From positions 2,820,809 to 2,884,808 of the forward strand of contig BCKK01000002.1 in the NCBI GenBank assembly GCA_001600615.1: a stretch of 64,000 nt of DNA. The letters run 5' to 3'. The notes below the pieces were generated by a model. The model worked only from the letters and a program-made list of their open reading frames with translations. It was not told the origin of the DNA and searched no databases. Each line of letters opens with the position of its first letter. Position 1 is the first letter of the stretch. The position numbers were made by a program, and so were the translations under genes. The DNA comes from Dioszegia crocea. Taxonomy: Eukaryota; Basidiomycota; Tremellomycetes; Tremellales; Bulleribasidiaceae. Positions 48,974 through 63,702 of this stretch are shown here, in pieces.

Positions 48974-49895
48974 TCATTGATCTACAACACGTATGCCCTG
49001 TCTCTTACGCCACAGAGCAAGGCCCGCTGCCAGCAAAGCCTTATCCGTTCCGCTGGGAGGCACAAGCTGCATTGTCACACCCAGTGACTCCGTCTCAAAG
49101 TTACGATGCTCATCGTCGAAGAATAGCTATAATGTCAGCATTAGCCCTACCCAATCGGTAGTCACTGAGGCAGCTTACCATCTGATCATATGGAATTTTA
49201 GTCTTGTTATGTATTGATCGGAAATGCTTAAGCTTAGATCCTGCAAATCAGCAATAAGGACGTTTATGGATGGAGGCTACTCACCAGGATATATCTCCAT
49301 AGTGTTGAAGAATGATATAGATTTCACCGTCTGCCCTTCATCATGCAGCAGTAACATTCCCAACGCCTCTCTTGCTCTGCCAGTCAGTACAGCCGGGAAA
49401 TTGACTTACAACTCGGGCGCAGACGTCCGTGACGCAGCAGCGATATGGATATTCCGCCGTTTGAGCTCTGACAGTATCTGAGGCACTTCCGCATAGAATT
49501 CAAGAGGCTGACCGCGTCTAAAGCTCTGTTAGCGCTCGGCACCGATAGAGTCAGGTACGAGGGGTAGGGCTCACCGATCGACGAGCTGATTAATAGTCTC
49601 GCCTTTCCGCTTCAACGGTGGCGATATATGCGTCTGTGCATCAGCATATCAGTATAGGATAAGACCCGCGAGTGACCAAGAGCTATGCCGGTTCTTACAT
49701 CTATCCACAAGTCCCATAAGGTATAGCTGAGCCATATCAGTACTTGTAAGTCGATCGTCTTTCGACACTTCAGTGCAAAGCTCACTCTAGATCAAATGCC
49801 ACAAGCTGCGGCCAAGCTTCAGGACTGTCGGCCGATACATCCCTGTAACCGCCTACAGGCTCTGGCTCCTCTTTCTGGGCTCCTCTCCTAGGCAT
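48974..49895 (-). CDS. HAD-family phosphatase, MDP-1-like
   Basis: About 190 residues in seven short exons. MPRRGAQKEEPEPVGGYRDV leads to VAFDLDYTLWDLWID, formed across an intron. The DxDxT motif supplies the nucleophilic first Asp and the acid-base second Asp of the haloacid dehalogenase superfamily. The segments PPLKRKGETINQLVDR, PQILSELKRRNIHIAAASRT (motif II Ser/Thr), EIYPGSKLKHF (motif III Lys) and LFFDDEHRNFE (motif IV acids) complete the active site in the order found in magnesium-dependent phosphatase-1. MDP-1 removes phosphate from protein tyrosine and from glycated-protein or sugar phosphates in animals. The fungal role is unclear. The C-terminus ends QGIRVVDQ. No signal peptide is seen; a cytosolic enzyme is likely. 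Confidence 0.9.
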
Positions 49896-50454
49896 AGTGG
49901 CTGGAATATACGGTAGATGATGGTTGTATGGCTTTGGTATGGCTGAAATATTTCCGAAGTAGTGAAGCTGCCTTATCAGAGGGTTTACGTCACTTTACGG
50001 AGATTGAGCAATGTCCGGCCGGTTATGACGATCTTGGCCCCGGCCGCCCGTAATCAGCGCCAACCTGTAGCCCAGCTGCCTCTTCCGTCCAAGTCCAAGA
50101 GAGATAACCCGCCAGTAACACCAACCCGACTCTGCTCATATTGACTATCTCAAGTCTGACGAACGGGCAGATCACTCACCAAACCTCACCCGACCCGTGA
50201 AACCAAAGACATAAAATGGCAAAGGAAGACGAACGTGTGTCTTTCCCGCTCCCTGTTCTGCCACCTGAGACTGCCGCGAGGGTGTATGGACTGGGCCTGA
50301 GCTGACAGAGCAGCTGTAGCGGTAGTAGATGATGGGGAGGAAGAGGAGGATGATGAAGATTTCGAGGTAAGCCACTGCTTTCTTTCGGACCACCGTGAGC
50401 AGGTCGGCGCGGTACCGGCGTACCGCACTGTGTGATCTAGAGTCATCATGAATC
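49896..50454. other. Spacer with possible extra 5' exons of the acidic protein
   Basis: The left part is promoter for the phosphatase. From 50216 (ATG) there is a coherent alternative coding path (MAKEDE, then VVDDGEEEEDDEDFE up to a GAG|GTAAGC donor, then VGAVPAYRT) that would join in frame to the next gene at 50470. See the findings. Confidence 0.45.
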
Positions 50455-50908
50455 ATGGCTGACTCTCAGGATCCCGTTGCTCGCAAGAACGGAGCCTCTG
50501 CCAACCCCGTCGAGCTCGATGACGAGGAAGACGAGGACGAGGAAGATGACGAGGAGTATGATTCGGAGGAGGATGACGAGGAGGCCTATCCCGATGTCGA
50601 CAGTCAGGACGACGGCGAGGATGACGATGAAGATGAAGATGAGGAGAACGGACCGGCTGCTGCTGCGGGCCAGAGGCCAAACCATGCCGATGTATTGAAG
50701 GAGTTCTACCTCGCTGTAAGCTTGCCGGCGATGGTGTGGGCGTGGGTATATTGCTGACGATCAGGACCAAAAGGATGAGGAGGAAGAGCAAGATGATAGC
50801 GAGGATTATGTGCCTGGCGCTGAACTTGGAGATGCGGTTGAAGGGGCGAAACGTAAGGCCTCTGATGAGAATGAAGGTGGTGAAGCGAAGAAGGCGAAGG
50901 CGGCGTAA
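50455..50908 (+). CDS. Highly acidic small protein of unknown function
   Basis: About 134 residues in two exons from MADSQDPVARKNGASANPVE, a good-context ATG. Roughly half the protein is Asp/Glu in long runs (50515-50650), followed by a short hydrophobic patch, NHADVLKEFYLA, that spans the intron boundary, then another acidic run and a basic C-terminus, GAKRKASDENEGGEAKKAKA, that resembles a bipartite nuclear signal. Composition suggests a nuclear histone- or RNA-binding chaperone, but I recognise no domain, including no CHZ motif. The 15 bases of MADSQ could instead be the end of an intron (CTGACTCTCAG), with the true start upstream at 50216. Both models share everything from DPVARKNG onward, so only the N-terminus is in doubt. 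Confidence 0.7.
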
Positions 50909-51153
50909 GATTAAGGGCGACAAGGCGCTGCAGGTACCCTAGATATTGGGTCGCGATCTAAATTACATATTGCTTAGGGGTCTTAGACCTATCTTCCGTT
51001 GTAGTCTCGTATGAAAACAAGGATACAGAGAAGAGAAAGAGAAATTGCACACAATGTAGTCGTGGGCATGGAACGTCTCATCCACCCCCGCTCACGCACT
51101 GATCTTATGCTGCAGAGTCACGTAGTAGTCTTCAAACAGAGTGGTACATGAGC

Positions 51154-52605
51154 CTACAAAGATGCCTTCTTCTGAGATACAAGTCCGTCCACTAGATCAG
51201 CAACTTGCTGCGCCGCCCCATAACTCTGCTGATATCTATCGTCCGCATCAGCTGAAACCCACCAGCCGAACACGAGCGCAGATCGGTCGACTCACCCAGC
51301 CGAGCCGAACCCATAGGCATGAACGACCCTTCTCTCCCCATCCCCACTGCCCACACCCGACCCAGCCCGACTTCCCATTCGCTCAACTTCAATCCTCGCT
51401 CCGCCATCCCTAGCCGGTCTAAGCCCCACATTATGGCTAATCACCTCCAATCTAACGTCCTCTGCCTTATAACCCGGTCTAACAAAATTCCGCATGAGAG
51501 CTGCACACTCTTTTATGATACGCTGGGCGGTCTTTGGATCGGGGACCGTGTCGTAGTTGTCGCGCAGGTATGTACCGCCCAGGATGAAATTTGGTTCGGA
51601 GCCTGGCCGAGGGATGATGTATGCTGGCTCGGGTAGAGATTCTGTCCATGTCAGCAAAGGGATAGGCGATAGTCTCACCTCCTGGTTTTGGGTAAAAGCC
51701 TTCCGTGTGCATTACGCATACCCGCTCCCATCCCTCTGCACGAACCAGCACCGTCTGTCCCCTCGCTGGATGCACCTTTGCATCTTCGACTCCCTTCAGC
51801 CACCGCGTCCCGAGCCCTAGGGCATTGATAATAACCGTTGATGATCCCACGCCATCTATCCTCGCTGCGTCATGCAAGCTTTCTAGAGTCGTACGGACAA
51901 ACGTGACATTCCTCGATCGGAGAACAGAGGCGAGATGGGTGATGTAGTCAGGAGCATGTAGGATGAATGATGTAAATCGGCGTCCATTGGCTTTGTTGCC
52001 TGGTATAGGGGCTGGAACGGGCTCGAACTGGATCTATCAGTTCACTGAATTGGTCAAGCCTCGAGTGAGACTTACATCGCCTACGGTATTGGCGAACCAA
52101 GACTCTGCCTCTCGAGCAGGTTTGGGATGGTCCCATACTGAGTAGAAAGGGATACGCTGGCACAATTCCGGATGTCGTTTGGAAAGGTCGGCAAGGTAAG
52201 GGAAGGTAGCCGCCTCGCGGATTGAAGCGGGGGATGCTGGGTCATATTCAAATGGGTACCAGTTACACCCCTATATCATCGGCTTGTGTATAGGTCGGAG
52301 ATATCACACGAAGTATCAGTAGGACTTACGGCCCACGGACTGGCAAATTGCGTGCTCTTCAGATCTTCGGGGAGGTCTCGGGAGGCAATCAAGACCCTGT
52401 AACCTCTTTCTTGCAGCACCAGGGCTGTAGTCAGGCCGATGACTGTCAGTGTGTCAGCCGCTTCCTTTAGGGCAACTCCGAGCATTCATGATGTGCGTCA
52501 AAAAGCTAGCGGATAATGACCCAAATGGCTCTGACACGTATATAGCCGCCACTCACCTCCCGCGCCAAACACGACCACATCGTAAGTTCCAGCTCGACCG
52601 GCCAT
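51154..52605 (-). CDS. D-amino-acid oxidase (FAD)
   Basis: About 370 residues in five exons; oxidises D-amino acids to oxo-acids with release of H2O2, normally in peroxisomes. The start [20 protein letters not shown], spliced across the first intron, gives the FAD dinucleotide fold, then [20 protein letters not shown]. Family landmarks are FASPWAGCNW, the substrate-side [32 protein letters not shown] with the substrate-binding Arg, and the terminal [17 protein letters not shown]. The chain ends QKKASL: the last three residues (ASL) differ from the usual SKL/AKL-type PTS1, so peroxisomal import is not assured. D-amino-acid versus D-aspartate specificity cannot be decided from these motifs, though the Tyr-rich loop favours neutral D-amino acids. 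The 3' end converges with the acidic protein. Confidence 0.94.
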
Positions 52606-52905
52606 GGCTAGAAAAGAGGACCGGTTCGTGAGTATGCAGTCAATCAGAAGTTCCGAGTGTGATGTGAAAGATAGCGATAGCGATTGTGCGAGTCGCAACC
52701 TTAAGGGATCTTTTGCTTTACGGCATGCATCAAGGAGATGAAACGTCTATGAAACGTTGGCGCTGTAGGCAGATCGCTGGAATGATGACCCGTCTACGTC
52801 TGACCGCGAGGTTGCTAGGTAAAGCGACGATACACAGTAGGGTAGAACACGCCCGCATTGCCTTGGTAGTGTCCGAGCCACATACATCTAAAAAGTTCCG
52901 CCACT

Positions 52906-55294
52906 TCAGACAGGGCTACATACCCCATCCAACTCTGAATCCCCCATGAGCTCCGTCAGACTATCTACAAACGCGCCCAGATCGCACAGGCCATCTTCAT
53001 CCTCCACACAGCCCCGGATACCCGTAAGCGGTACGACGCCATCATTGAGAATGATCCGGATTTTCCTTTCGGGCATTTGTTGTCGGGCAGGTGATCGTCG
53101 ACCAGAGGATCTGGATTCAGGGGAACCGCTCTCGTTCTCTTCCACCTCAGCTTCAGACGCTTCTTCCGCCAACTCCTCCTCGGCCTCAGCTAACTCCTCT
53201 TCCATCTCCGCCTTCTCATCCTCGATCTCTGACTCGTCCTCTTCACCCCCCTTCTGCTTGACCCCACAACTCAATACCTGGACCTGCATGTTGGTTGCGA
53301 ATGGCACGAGCTCGGATGATATGAAGGTGCGATGTTTGGGAATATGATCCGAGGGGAGTGGCCCAGCCTCGGAGAACGAAGTGAGGTTCAGGGTAGGCAG
53401 GAGGAGGGCGAAGTGAGAATCGTGTGTAAAGTCGACATACCTAATTCGTTAGCTGTCTACCCGGAGTGATCTGGGAAACGCTTACAGAGAATCAAAGAGG
53501 GGGAACTGAACGTCATTGTGGAAGCTCGAATTGGTACTCGAGTTGAATTCCGTCAAACGGGCTGAAACATCAGCATACCGCTTCCTGCACCGGAAGGATC
53601 CCACTTACTATGGGTCAATCTCGATATCAACTCTTGTGTCCATCCCCTACCCTGTGCCCTAGCCCGAGGATAGCCAAAGGAAGACGAGTACCACCAAAAC
53701 AGGTCCCATCGGTATTCGTACCCTTTCCATTCCTTCTCAGTGAACAGCCCACAGAACTCGGAATAGCCCAGCGATACAGACTCATACGGACAGATATCCA
53801 TCTACGACCATTCAGCCTCAACCTCGTGTATAATGGACCACTCACCATGCGCCGAACATCGCCAATTGTCAATTCTATTCCTCGGAGATTCTTCTGCAGC
53901 CTCTTCTGGGCATCTTTGAGGTATATGTTGTCCCACTCTTCCAGCTTGGCACGAACTATGGTGTAGTTGTATCCGCCGCGATCGCACTGCGAGTGTCAGA
54001 TATGATCGCCTGATGCTCGGGCCGACTTACGGTGTTCCACGGTGCGAGTGTATTGTTGAATCCCGGCCACTCGATCATTACCTCCAAGTTGTACTGATCT
54101 TCTGCCGGGATACCGAAGAACCCTAGTATAGATTAGCAAGTTTTTTGAGGTGTAGCGTGTGTCCTGACTTACCAGCGGCGAAATTTTGCGCAGACTTCAG
54201 CATTCGACTGACCCGTCAGCGTGCTTCTGCCATAGGATTGGCATGACCCACTCTTGCGTTTCCGTCCTGAATACAGGCAATTTGCCCTTCATCTTATCCA
54301 GTAAGAACCCATACTTTACCCTTGCTGAAACCCCAAGGTCAACTACTCCGTCAGCGACAAGTGACCCTTGACTGCTAGTGCACAACTCACACAATTGCTC
54401 CCTCCCGAACGGCGTCAACACTTCTGCTCCTAATTGCCACTTCCACCCATCCAAGAAGTTCAGAGCACCACTCGCTTTCCATCCTCGCATAGCCTGCAGT
54501 TTCGCGCCGAATTCAGCAGGGCCGCCTTCACTCGATGTAGGATAGCGCGCGCCGTGCCTCTGCAACCAATGCAACTCAGTCAATTCACAGCCGACAGGAA
54601 TGAGCGCCGAGGTTTCGTCCAAACCATGGCTGACGGAGTGGTAGGGCGATAGATTGCCCCATAGATGGTGGATGGGTTTGGATTTATGGTTTGAGCCCGA
54701 GGGTCGAATCAGGGGAGAAATATCGGTGTGTAAGGGTGCATGAGGGGACGAGAGGAGGAGTGCGGGTCTGAATGATCAGCTGAGATCTTGATGAGTTCCC
54801 CAGACACTCACTCTTTGCCGGTAGGTGTGGGCCCAGGATATCCTATACTGAATCGTATCAGCTATGTTTCACGACGTCGTCGAAAGACAGATAGCTCACT
54901 TGGTCGGAAACATGCCCTGATCTCTTCCTGGCGCGCCAGGACCAGGAACGACCTTATCCATCCAGTCCTTTACATCTTGAGGTACCGCATCCCAATCTCT
55001 CAGCCCATCCAATATTCGCCCGCTTTGACCCGTGTAACACCCTATCAGTGCGCCACCTAGTAGCGCAGGTACGACGAGGGACCAGACGATCAAGAGTGCT
55101 CGGCATGCTCGTCCTGAGCGCCGATTAGGTCCCTGTGGCCGCTGTTTACCATTCCCAAGCACCAGAGGCGGAGAGGATGAGCGGGGGAGAGATGATGAGT
55201 AGGAAGGCAAGAGGGGGGAGGAGGCTGAGTCGGAGCTGGGTTGAAGCTCGTACGCTTCCAGATCGTCCATGGAGTGCTGATCGACTTTGGGCAT
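52906..55294 (-). CDS. Membrane-anchored histidine acid phosphatase (phytase-like)
   Basis: About 640 residues in about ten exons. The N-terminus MPKVDQHSMDDLEAYELQPS is cytosolic and precedes a single membrane helix, ALLIVWSLVVPALLGGALIG, giving a type II topology with the catalytic domain outside or in the vacuole. The catalytic motif LHWLQRHGARYPTS carries the nucleophilic His of RHGxRxP. Supporting blocks are MIEWPGFNNTLAPWNTC and VSLGYSEFCGLFTEKEWKGY, and FTHDSHFALLLPTLNLTS holds the His-Asp proton donor. This is the layout of fungal HAP phytase-type and Mincle-like acid phosphatases. Unusual: near residue 540 a Glu-rich insert of about 50 residues (53110-53250) breaks the last region; the chain ends GDSELDGVCSPV. 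Substrate may be phytate or other phosphoesters; the expression trigger is unknown. Confidence 0.93.
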
Positions 55295-55573
55295 GATAGC
55301 TGGGTCTATCTAAGAGTGAGCTGTCTCGTAGGTTCTCGACTCTATCTAACAATCCATCAGGGCTGAGGGTGTACGGGGAGGGCGAATGACCCAAAAGGGC
55401 CAGCCCGTCCCGAGATGAAACTGATTACGTCAGACTTATGTAAGAGATAAGAGGTGGATCATTTAAATCGCCGCGTCCAGTCACTCCTTGTATGGCCCAG
55501 TGCGTTCCTGTCGCTGCACCCACCCTGCTACATTCTACATTCCTCCCCCTGGTCATCATCCCATCACATCATC

Positions 55574-56825
55574 ATGCCCCCCAAGTCAAAAGCAGCAGCA
55601 GCTAGGAATCTCCCTCCTTGGGATGAGCTCTGGTCTGCCTGGTCTCCCTTGACCGAGACGGAAAAGAAACAGCTCAAAGACGCGTCTGATGGGGGTGCCG
55701 GACTGGAGGTTCAGCTCGCTGGTTTGGGCGTCAGTGAGTGAGTCTCGCCTGGCCAAGTTCTGAATTACAATACTTATCACTTTCGTAGCTCGCACAAAAT
55801 CTCACTTAAGGACCGAGCGGACCTCGTCCTAAAATTGGGCATTTACGCAGACGTCACTAAGATCTTTGCCGAGAGCCAGGATGTCAAAGAGGACCGATTC
55901 GAGAAATTGCTCAAGGAGCTCAAGGGCGTCGGCATGCGTGCGTTCGACATCGGGAAGAGGGTCGAGAGGGCCAATGAGGGTAAAGAGGCTGCCAATAAGT
56001 GAGTATACGGGCGGATCAGAAAAAATTGATGAGAATTAGCTGATGGGATGTAGAAAGTACAAGGATGGGAATTGGTTTGGTGCCATGTACACCTATGCTA
56101 TTGCCTGGGGTTGTCTGGTGCCCTTCTACACTGCCGCCTTGGCCGACTCGGACCCGCTAAAGAAGGAAATCGAGAAGCTGTAAGTTTACATTTTTTCAGT
56201 TGTATCCTTCAACCCTTGTCATCAGTATTTCTGGAAGTCGGCTCCTGCTCGCTGCTTTGGTCGCTCGCACTTTGCTGATACACCCAGTGAGGTCGCTTTG
56301 TTCTCCAACATGTCCGCCATGGCCGTGGCCGGATCTGATGACAAGACCATCAAGACTCCCAAGCCCATCAACAAGGCTAAGCTCCTGCATGTCGGTCTCA
56401 GGGCCTCAGTCTACTGCCTGACCCAGGCCGACAAGACCACTGTCGGCATCGTCAACAAGTCTGGTAAGTGTCCTTGCCCTTCACTATGGTTTTCCAACGT
56501 GCCACTTTACCCCCACATCGCTCCATCACTCAACCCTTTTTCCCTTTCGCAATCGTCACCTCAGTCTCCCGTGCCAGACCCAGGTCACAGCTGACTCCCA
56601 GCCCGACGCGCCCACGAGCTCAGCGCCAAGCTTACCTCGGGCCACTCAATCAAGCCCGCTTCGGCCGCCACTATCCAGCTCTGGAAAGACCAGGAAGCCG
56701 CGCTCAACGGTCTCGGCGCAGCCAAGACGTATGCCGAACAGCCCAAGGAGAAGAAGCTCATGGCGCGTAAGGATGGGGCGGAGGACTGGGCGATCTTGAA
56801 GGGGGATGAGATCTATAAGAAGTAG
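55574..56825 (+). CDS. Unknown helical protein
   Basis: I do not recognise this gene. Five exons give about 310 residues. The N-terminus MPPKSKAAAARNLPPWDELW is followed by SDSHKISLKDRADLVLKLGI, FEKLLKELKGVGMRAFDIGK, then NWFGAMYTYAIAWGCLVPFY and EVALFSNMSAMAVAGSDD. Paired amphipathic helices with Ala and Tyr at spaced positions are reminiscent of degenerate TPR units but do not meet the consensus. The C-terminal part is charged and soluble, ending GAEDWAILKGDEIYKK. No signal peptide or clear membrane helix is seen; one moderately hydrophobic stretch (AIAWGCLVPFYTAALAD) could be a helix core. Introns near 55740, 56000, 56180 and 56465 all keep the frame. It probably is a fungal lineage protein. 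Confidence 0.75.
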
Positions 56826-57084
56826 AGTAGATTAGGAGATAGCGCAGTGCGCAACTTAGGGTAGAATGGGGGAAAGAGAAAATTTGGGTCTGAGATCTGT
56901 ATATAAGTAGAAGGCATTTGCATGTGCGGTGCTTGACCAGGGCGCGACGCACAAAAGTCGTGTGCGCGGATCATCAAGAAACCGAAGCGGAGAATCGTTG
57001 GATCTAGGAACAACAGGTACATCGCATACGCCTGGTGAGGCACCGGATGAGTTTTGATTGATTCCCTCATTGCACCTAAGCCCC

Positions 57085-57120
57085 TTGGCAATCTACGAAT
57101 AGTTGGCAATCTACGAATAG
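57085..57120. repeat. 18-bp perfect tandem duplication at the WD40 gene stop
   Basis: TTGGCAATCTACGAATAG occurs twice in succession (57085-57102 and 57103-57120). The stop codon (CTA on the plus strand at 57111-57113) lies in the right-hand copy, so the second copy is in the 3' UTR. An 18-bp unit is frame-neutral. Confidence 0.95.
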
Positions 57121-58695
57121 TCCTGCGCGTCCAGTTCACCCAATAACAAATTAGAGTCTTTTGATCCAGTCAGAATGATTGGTTCTCTGCAATTGTCAGC
57201 AACGCCTCTTATACCCGCCAACAAACATACCTCGGATGGAAATCCACACCCGTCACTGCGCCTTTATGTCCCGGTAACTTATACGCCACTTTCCCTTCTT
57301 GAACATCCCACACCGTCACACTTCTATCACCTCCGCCCACTGCAACTCTTGATCCACCGTCATGCTTTGACCATGCGCACCGAATGAGATTCCCCTCGAA
57401 GCCTGCCGGTGCGCCCGTAAGGGACCGATAGACCCGCATGTGCTCTGATGAAAAGGGGCGTACGTCGTATATTAGCAGAGCGGAGTCGAGGGAGTAGGCT
57501 GCGAGGTAGTGGCCTGATGGAGAGAGAGCAAGAGAGGCGATCTGGCGCGTTAGCTGGGGTCTTATAAAAGTATGGTCGATAATTAAACGCGTTGAAAAGC
57601 CCGGGTGATGGGGTGATGCTCCATTTCAGGCAGTCACCATTCTGCTGCTCCCAGCAGACCTCCCTCCCTTGATTATTCCCCTACGGCTGCTCACACCCCA
57701 CAAGTCAACGCCCCTTCGCTTCCATATCACCCTTCCAAGTCTGATCCAACCTCCACACTTAGTCCAGCCCAAAACTCACCGTATCCGTATGCCCATGCAG
57801 CGTGTAAACAACCTTCCCACTCCTCAAATCCCACACCTTGACCTCATTATCCACCCCTCCCACAAACGCCTGATTCCCATCTTTGCTCCACTCGACCGCC
57901 GTCACTGGACAATCCCGTCCATCATCAAACTCCGCCACTGGATCTTTCCCCTCCATGCTCAAATCCCACACTCGCGCGACCCCATCGTCCCCGCCTGTCA
58001 ATACCAACTCGCGCCCGCCCGACAATGCCACCGCGATTGAATTTAGCGGACCGTAGTGTGCTGAATACCGCGCGATTCGCTGGCCTGTCGTTAGGTCCGT
58101 TGATATTAGCTGACCCTCTGCGCCGCCCTGTTTCGTCAGCTTGAGTCTATTGCATAGAGAGGAAACCTACAGAATAGATCACTTCTGAATCTAAGGAATA
58201 GGCTATATCGAGGATGGCCTGTTTATGTACGTTTGGCAAGATACCGTAGTTTTCGTGTGGTGGGTAGGTATTCCATAACGCTAGCTGGGTCAGCTTCGCC
58301 AAAACTCTATTGTTGCCGGCCTGACTCACATATACTCCGGTCAACCGAACAAGCCGCTAATGTCCGCCCTGACGGATCAAACTTGCAAGCTGTTATTTCG
58401 CCCTATGCAATCAGAACATCGCTCAAAGTCTACTCAATACCGCCCTATCGGCCATAGCAAAGCTTACCCCATGTGCCCCGGCCAAACTGACGATGGGCGC
58501 CTCTAGCCCACTCGTCCGCTTAACACTGCGCACCATGGCGTTTTTCCGTTGACCCTCTCCTGACGAAGCGACCGTCATGAGCATCATGGAGGGGTCGTCT
58601 GCCTCATCGTCGTCCACGCGCGCCCGCTTCGTCAGGGCCGTCCCTGGGCCTCCTGAAGACGGCGGTGGGGATTTCCGGACTGTGCCTGATGACAT
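57111..58695 (-). CDS. WD40-repeat protein, U5 snRNP 40-kDa-like
   Basis: Spliceosomal WD40 propeller of about 380 residues. The first ATG gives MSSGTVRKSPPPSSGGPGTA and a basic-acidic lead, then KRTSGLEAPIVSLAGAHG, closely matching the start of SNRNP40/Spf38, and ITACKFDPSGRTLAACSVDR. WD units recognised: VLLWNTYPPHENYGILPNVH, then HKQAILDIAYSLDSEVIYS, GGDDGVARVWDLS, GGVDNEVKVWDLRSGKVVYT, VGGGDRSVTVWDVQEGKVAY, and the last blade GSKDSNLLLGELDAQDYS. In the U5 snRNP this protein supports Prp8 and the tri-snRNP. Introns interrupt most blades. The final exon begins after a donor near 57226 and ends with TAG inside an 18-bp tandem duplication. The next gene is divergent over 334 bp. Confidence 0.88.
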
Positions 58696-59029
58696 GGCAG
58701 GCTGGCGATTGGGATGATAGGCTGTGAAGGTAGCTGAGGTGTATATAGACAATAGGTATAGGTCCGGGGTGTATAGAGGTGTATAGCTAGCAGCTAGGAA
58801 TTGCTACAGTGACGTGGCGGACATCACCGCCGGAACTATCCCTATCACCCCTTGTGCATACACACCACCACCAACAACCACCACAAGTACATCTCATATA
58901 CAGCCGTCAATAGCAACCCACAACTACCACACGCACACACAGCCGTCCGAGTCAGCCAGGCCGGATATTACCATATGTCCAGCTAAAAATAATGCCGACA
59001 TAGCAAAAAATCACCCCACAAGCCCACCG
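58696..59029. other. Divergent promoter, WD40 gene / histone acetyltransferase
   Basis: 334 bp rich in CA and CCA runs (58855-58950). No further exon or clear regulatory site is identified. An in-frame open path upstream of the acetyltransferase ATG lacks its own ATG. Confidence 0.5.
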
Positions 59030-63327
<4,298 letters not shown>

Positions 63328-63702
63328 TGAAAGGTGAAGCTGTAGAAGATCTACCTTTTGTATCGTGTGATGCGCTACTCTTTGCATCAAATCTATCGTT
63401 CCTGTATAATTGCGATCGTCTCGTAGAGCATTTAGGATTCCCCGATCTCAGCAGCCAGTGGAGTAGAGTGGGGTAAAGTGGGGACTCCAGCGTGGGGCGT
63501 GAGTGATGACTAATCAAGATGACGCACCGGTTATCATTCAGATTAACCGAAACGCCCGAAACGCTGTCTGGGCGTTGATCGCGATCAACTTCGATCTTGA
63601 ATATTTACCTTGTCTGTCTCTGTCTTGCACCATCCCAACAGTACTAGACGAGAGCTCGAGCACTCATTCCAAAGACAATCGCCACTCAGAAACATCAGCA
63701 TA
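63328..63702. other. Intergenic region before the last gene
   Basis: 375 bp containing the 3' flank of the acetyltransferase gene and the promoter of the next. Nothing else is recognised. Confidence 0.5.
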
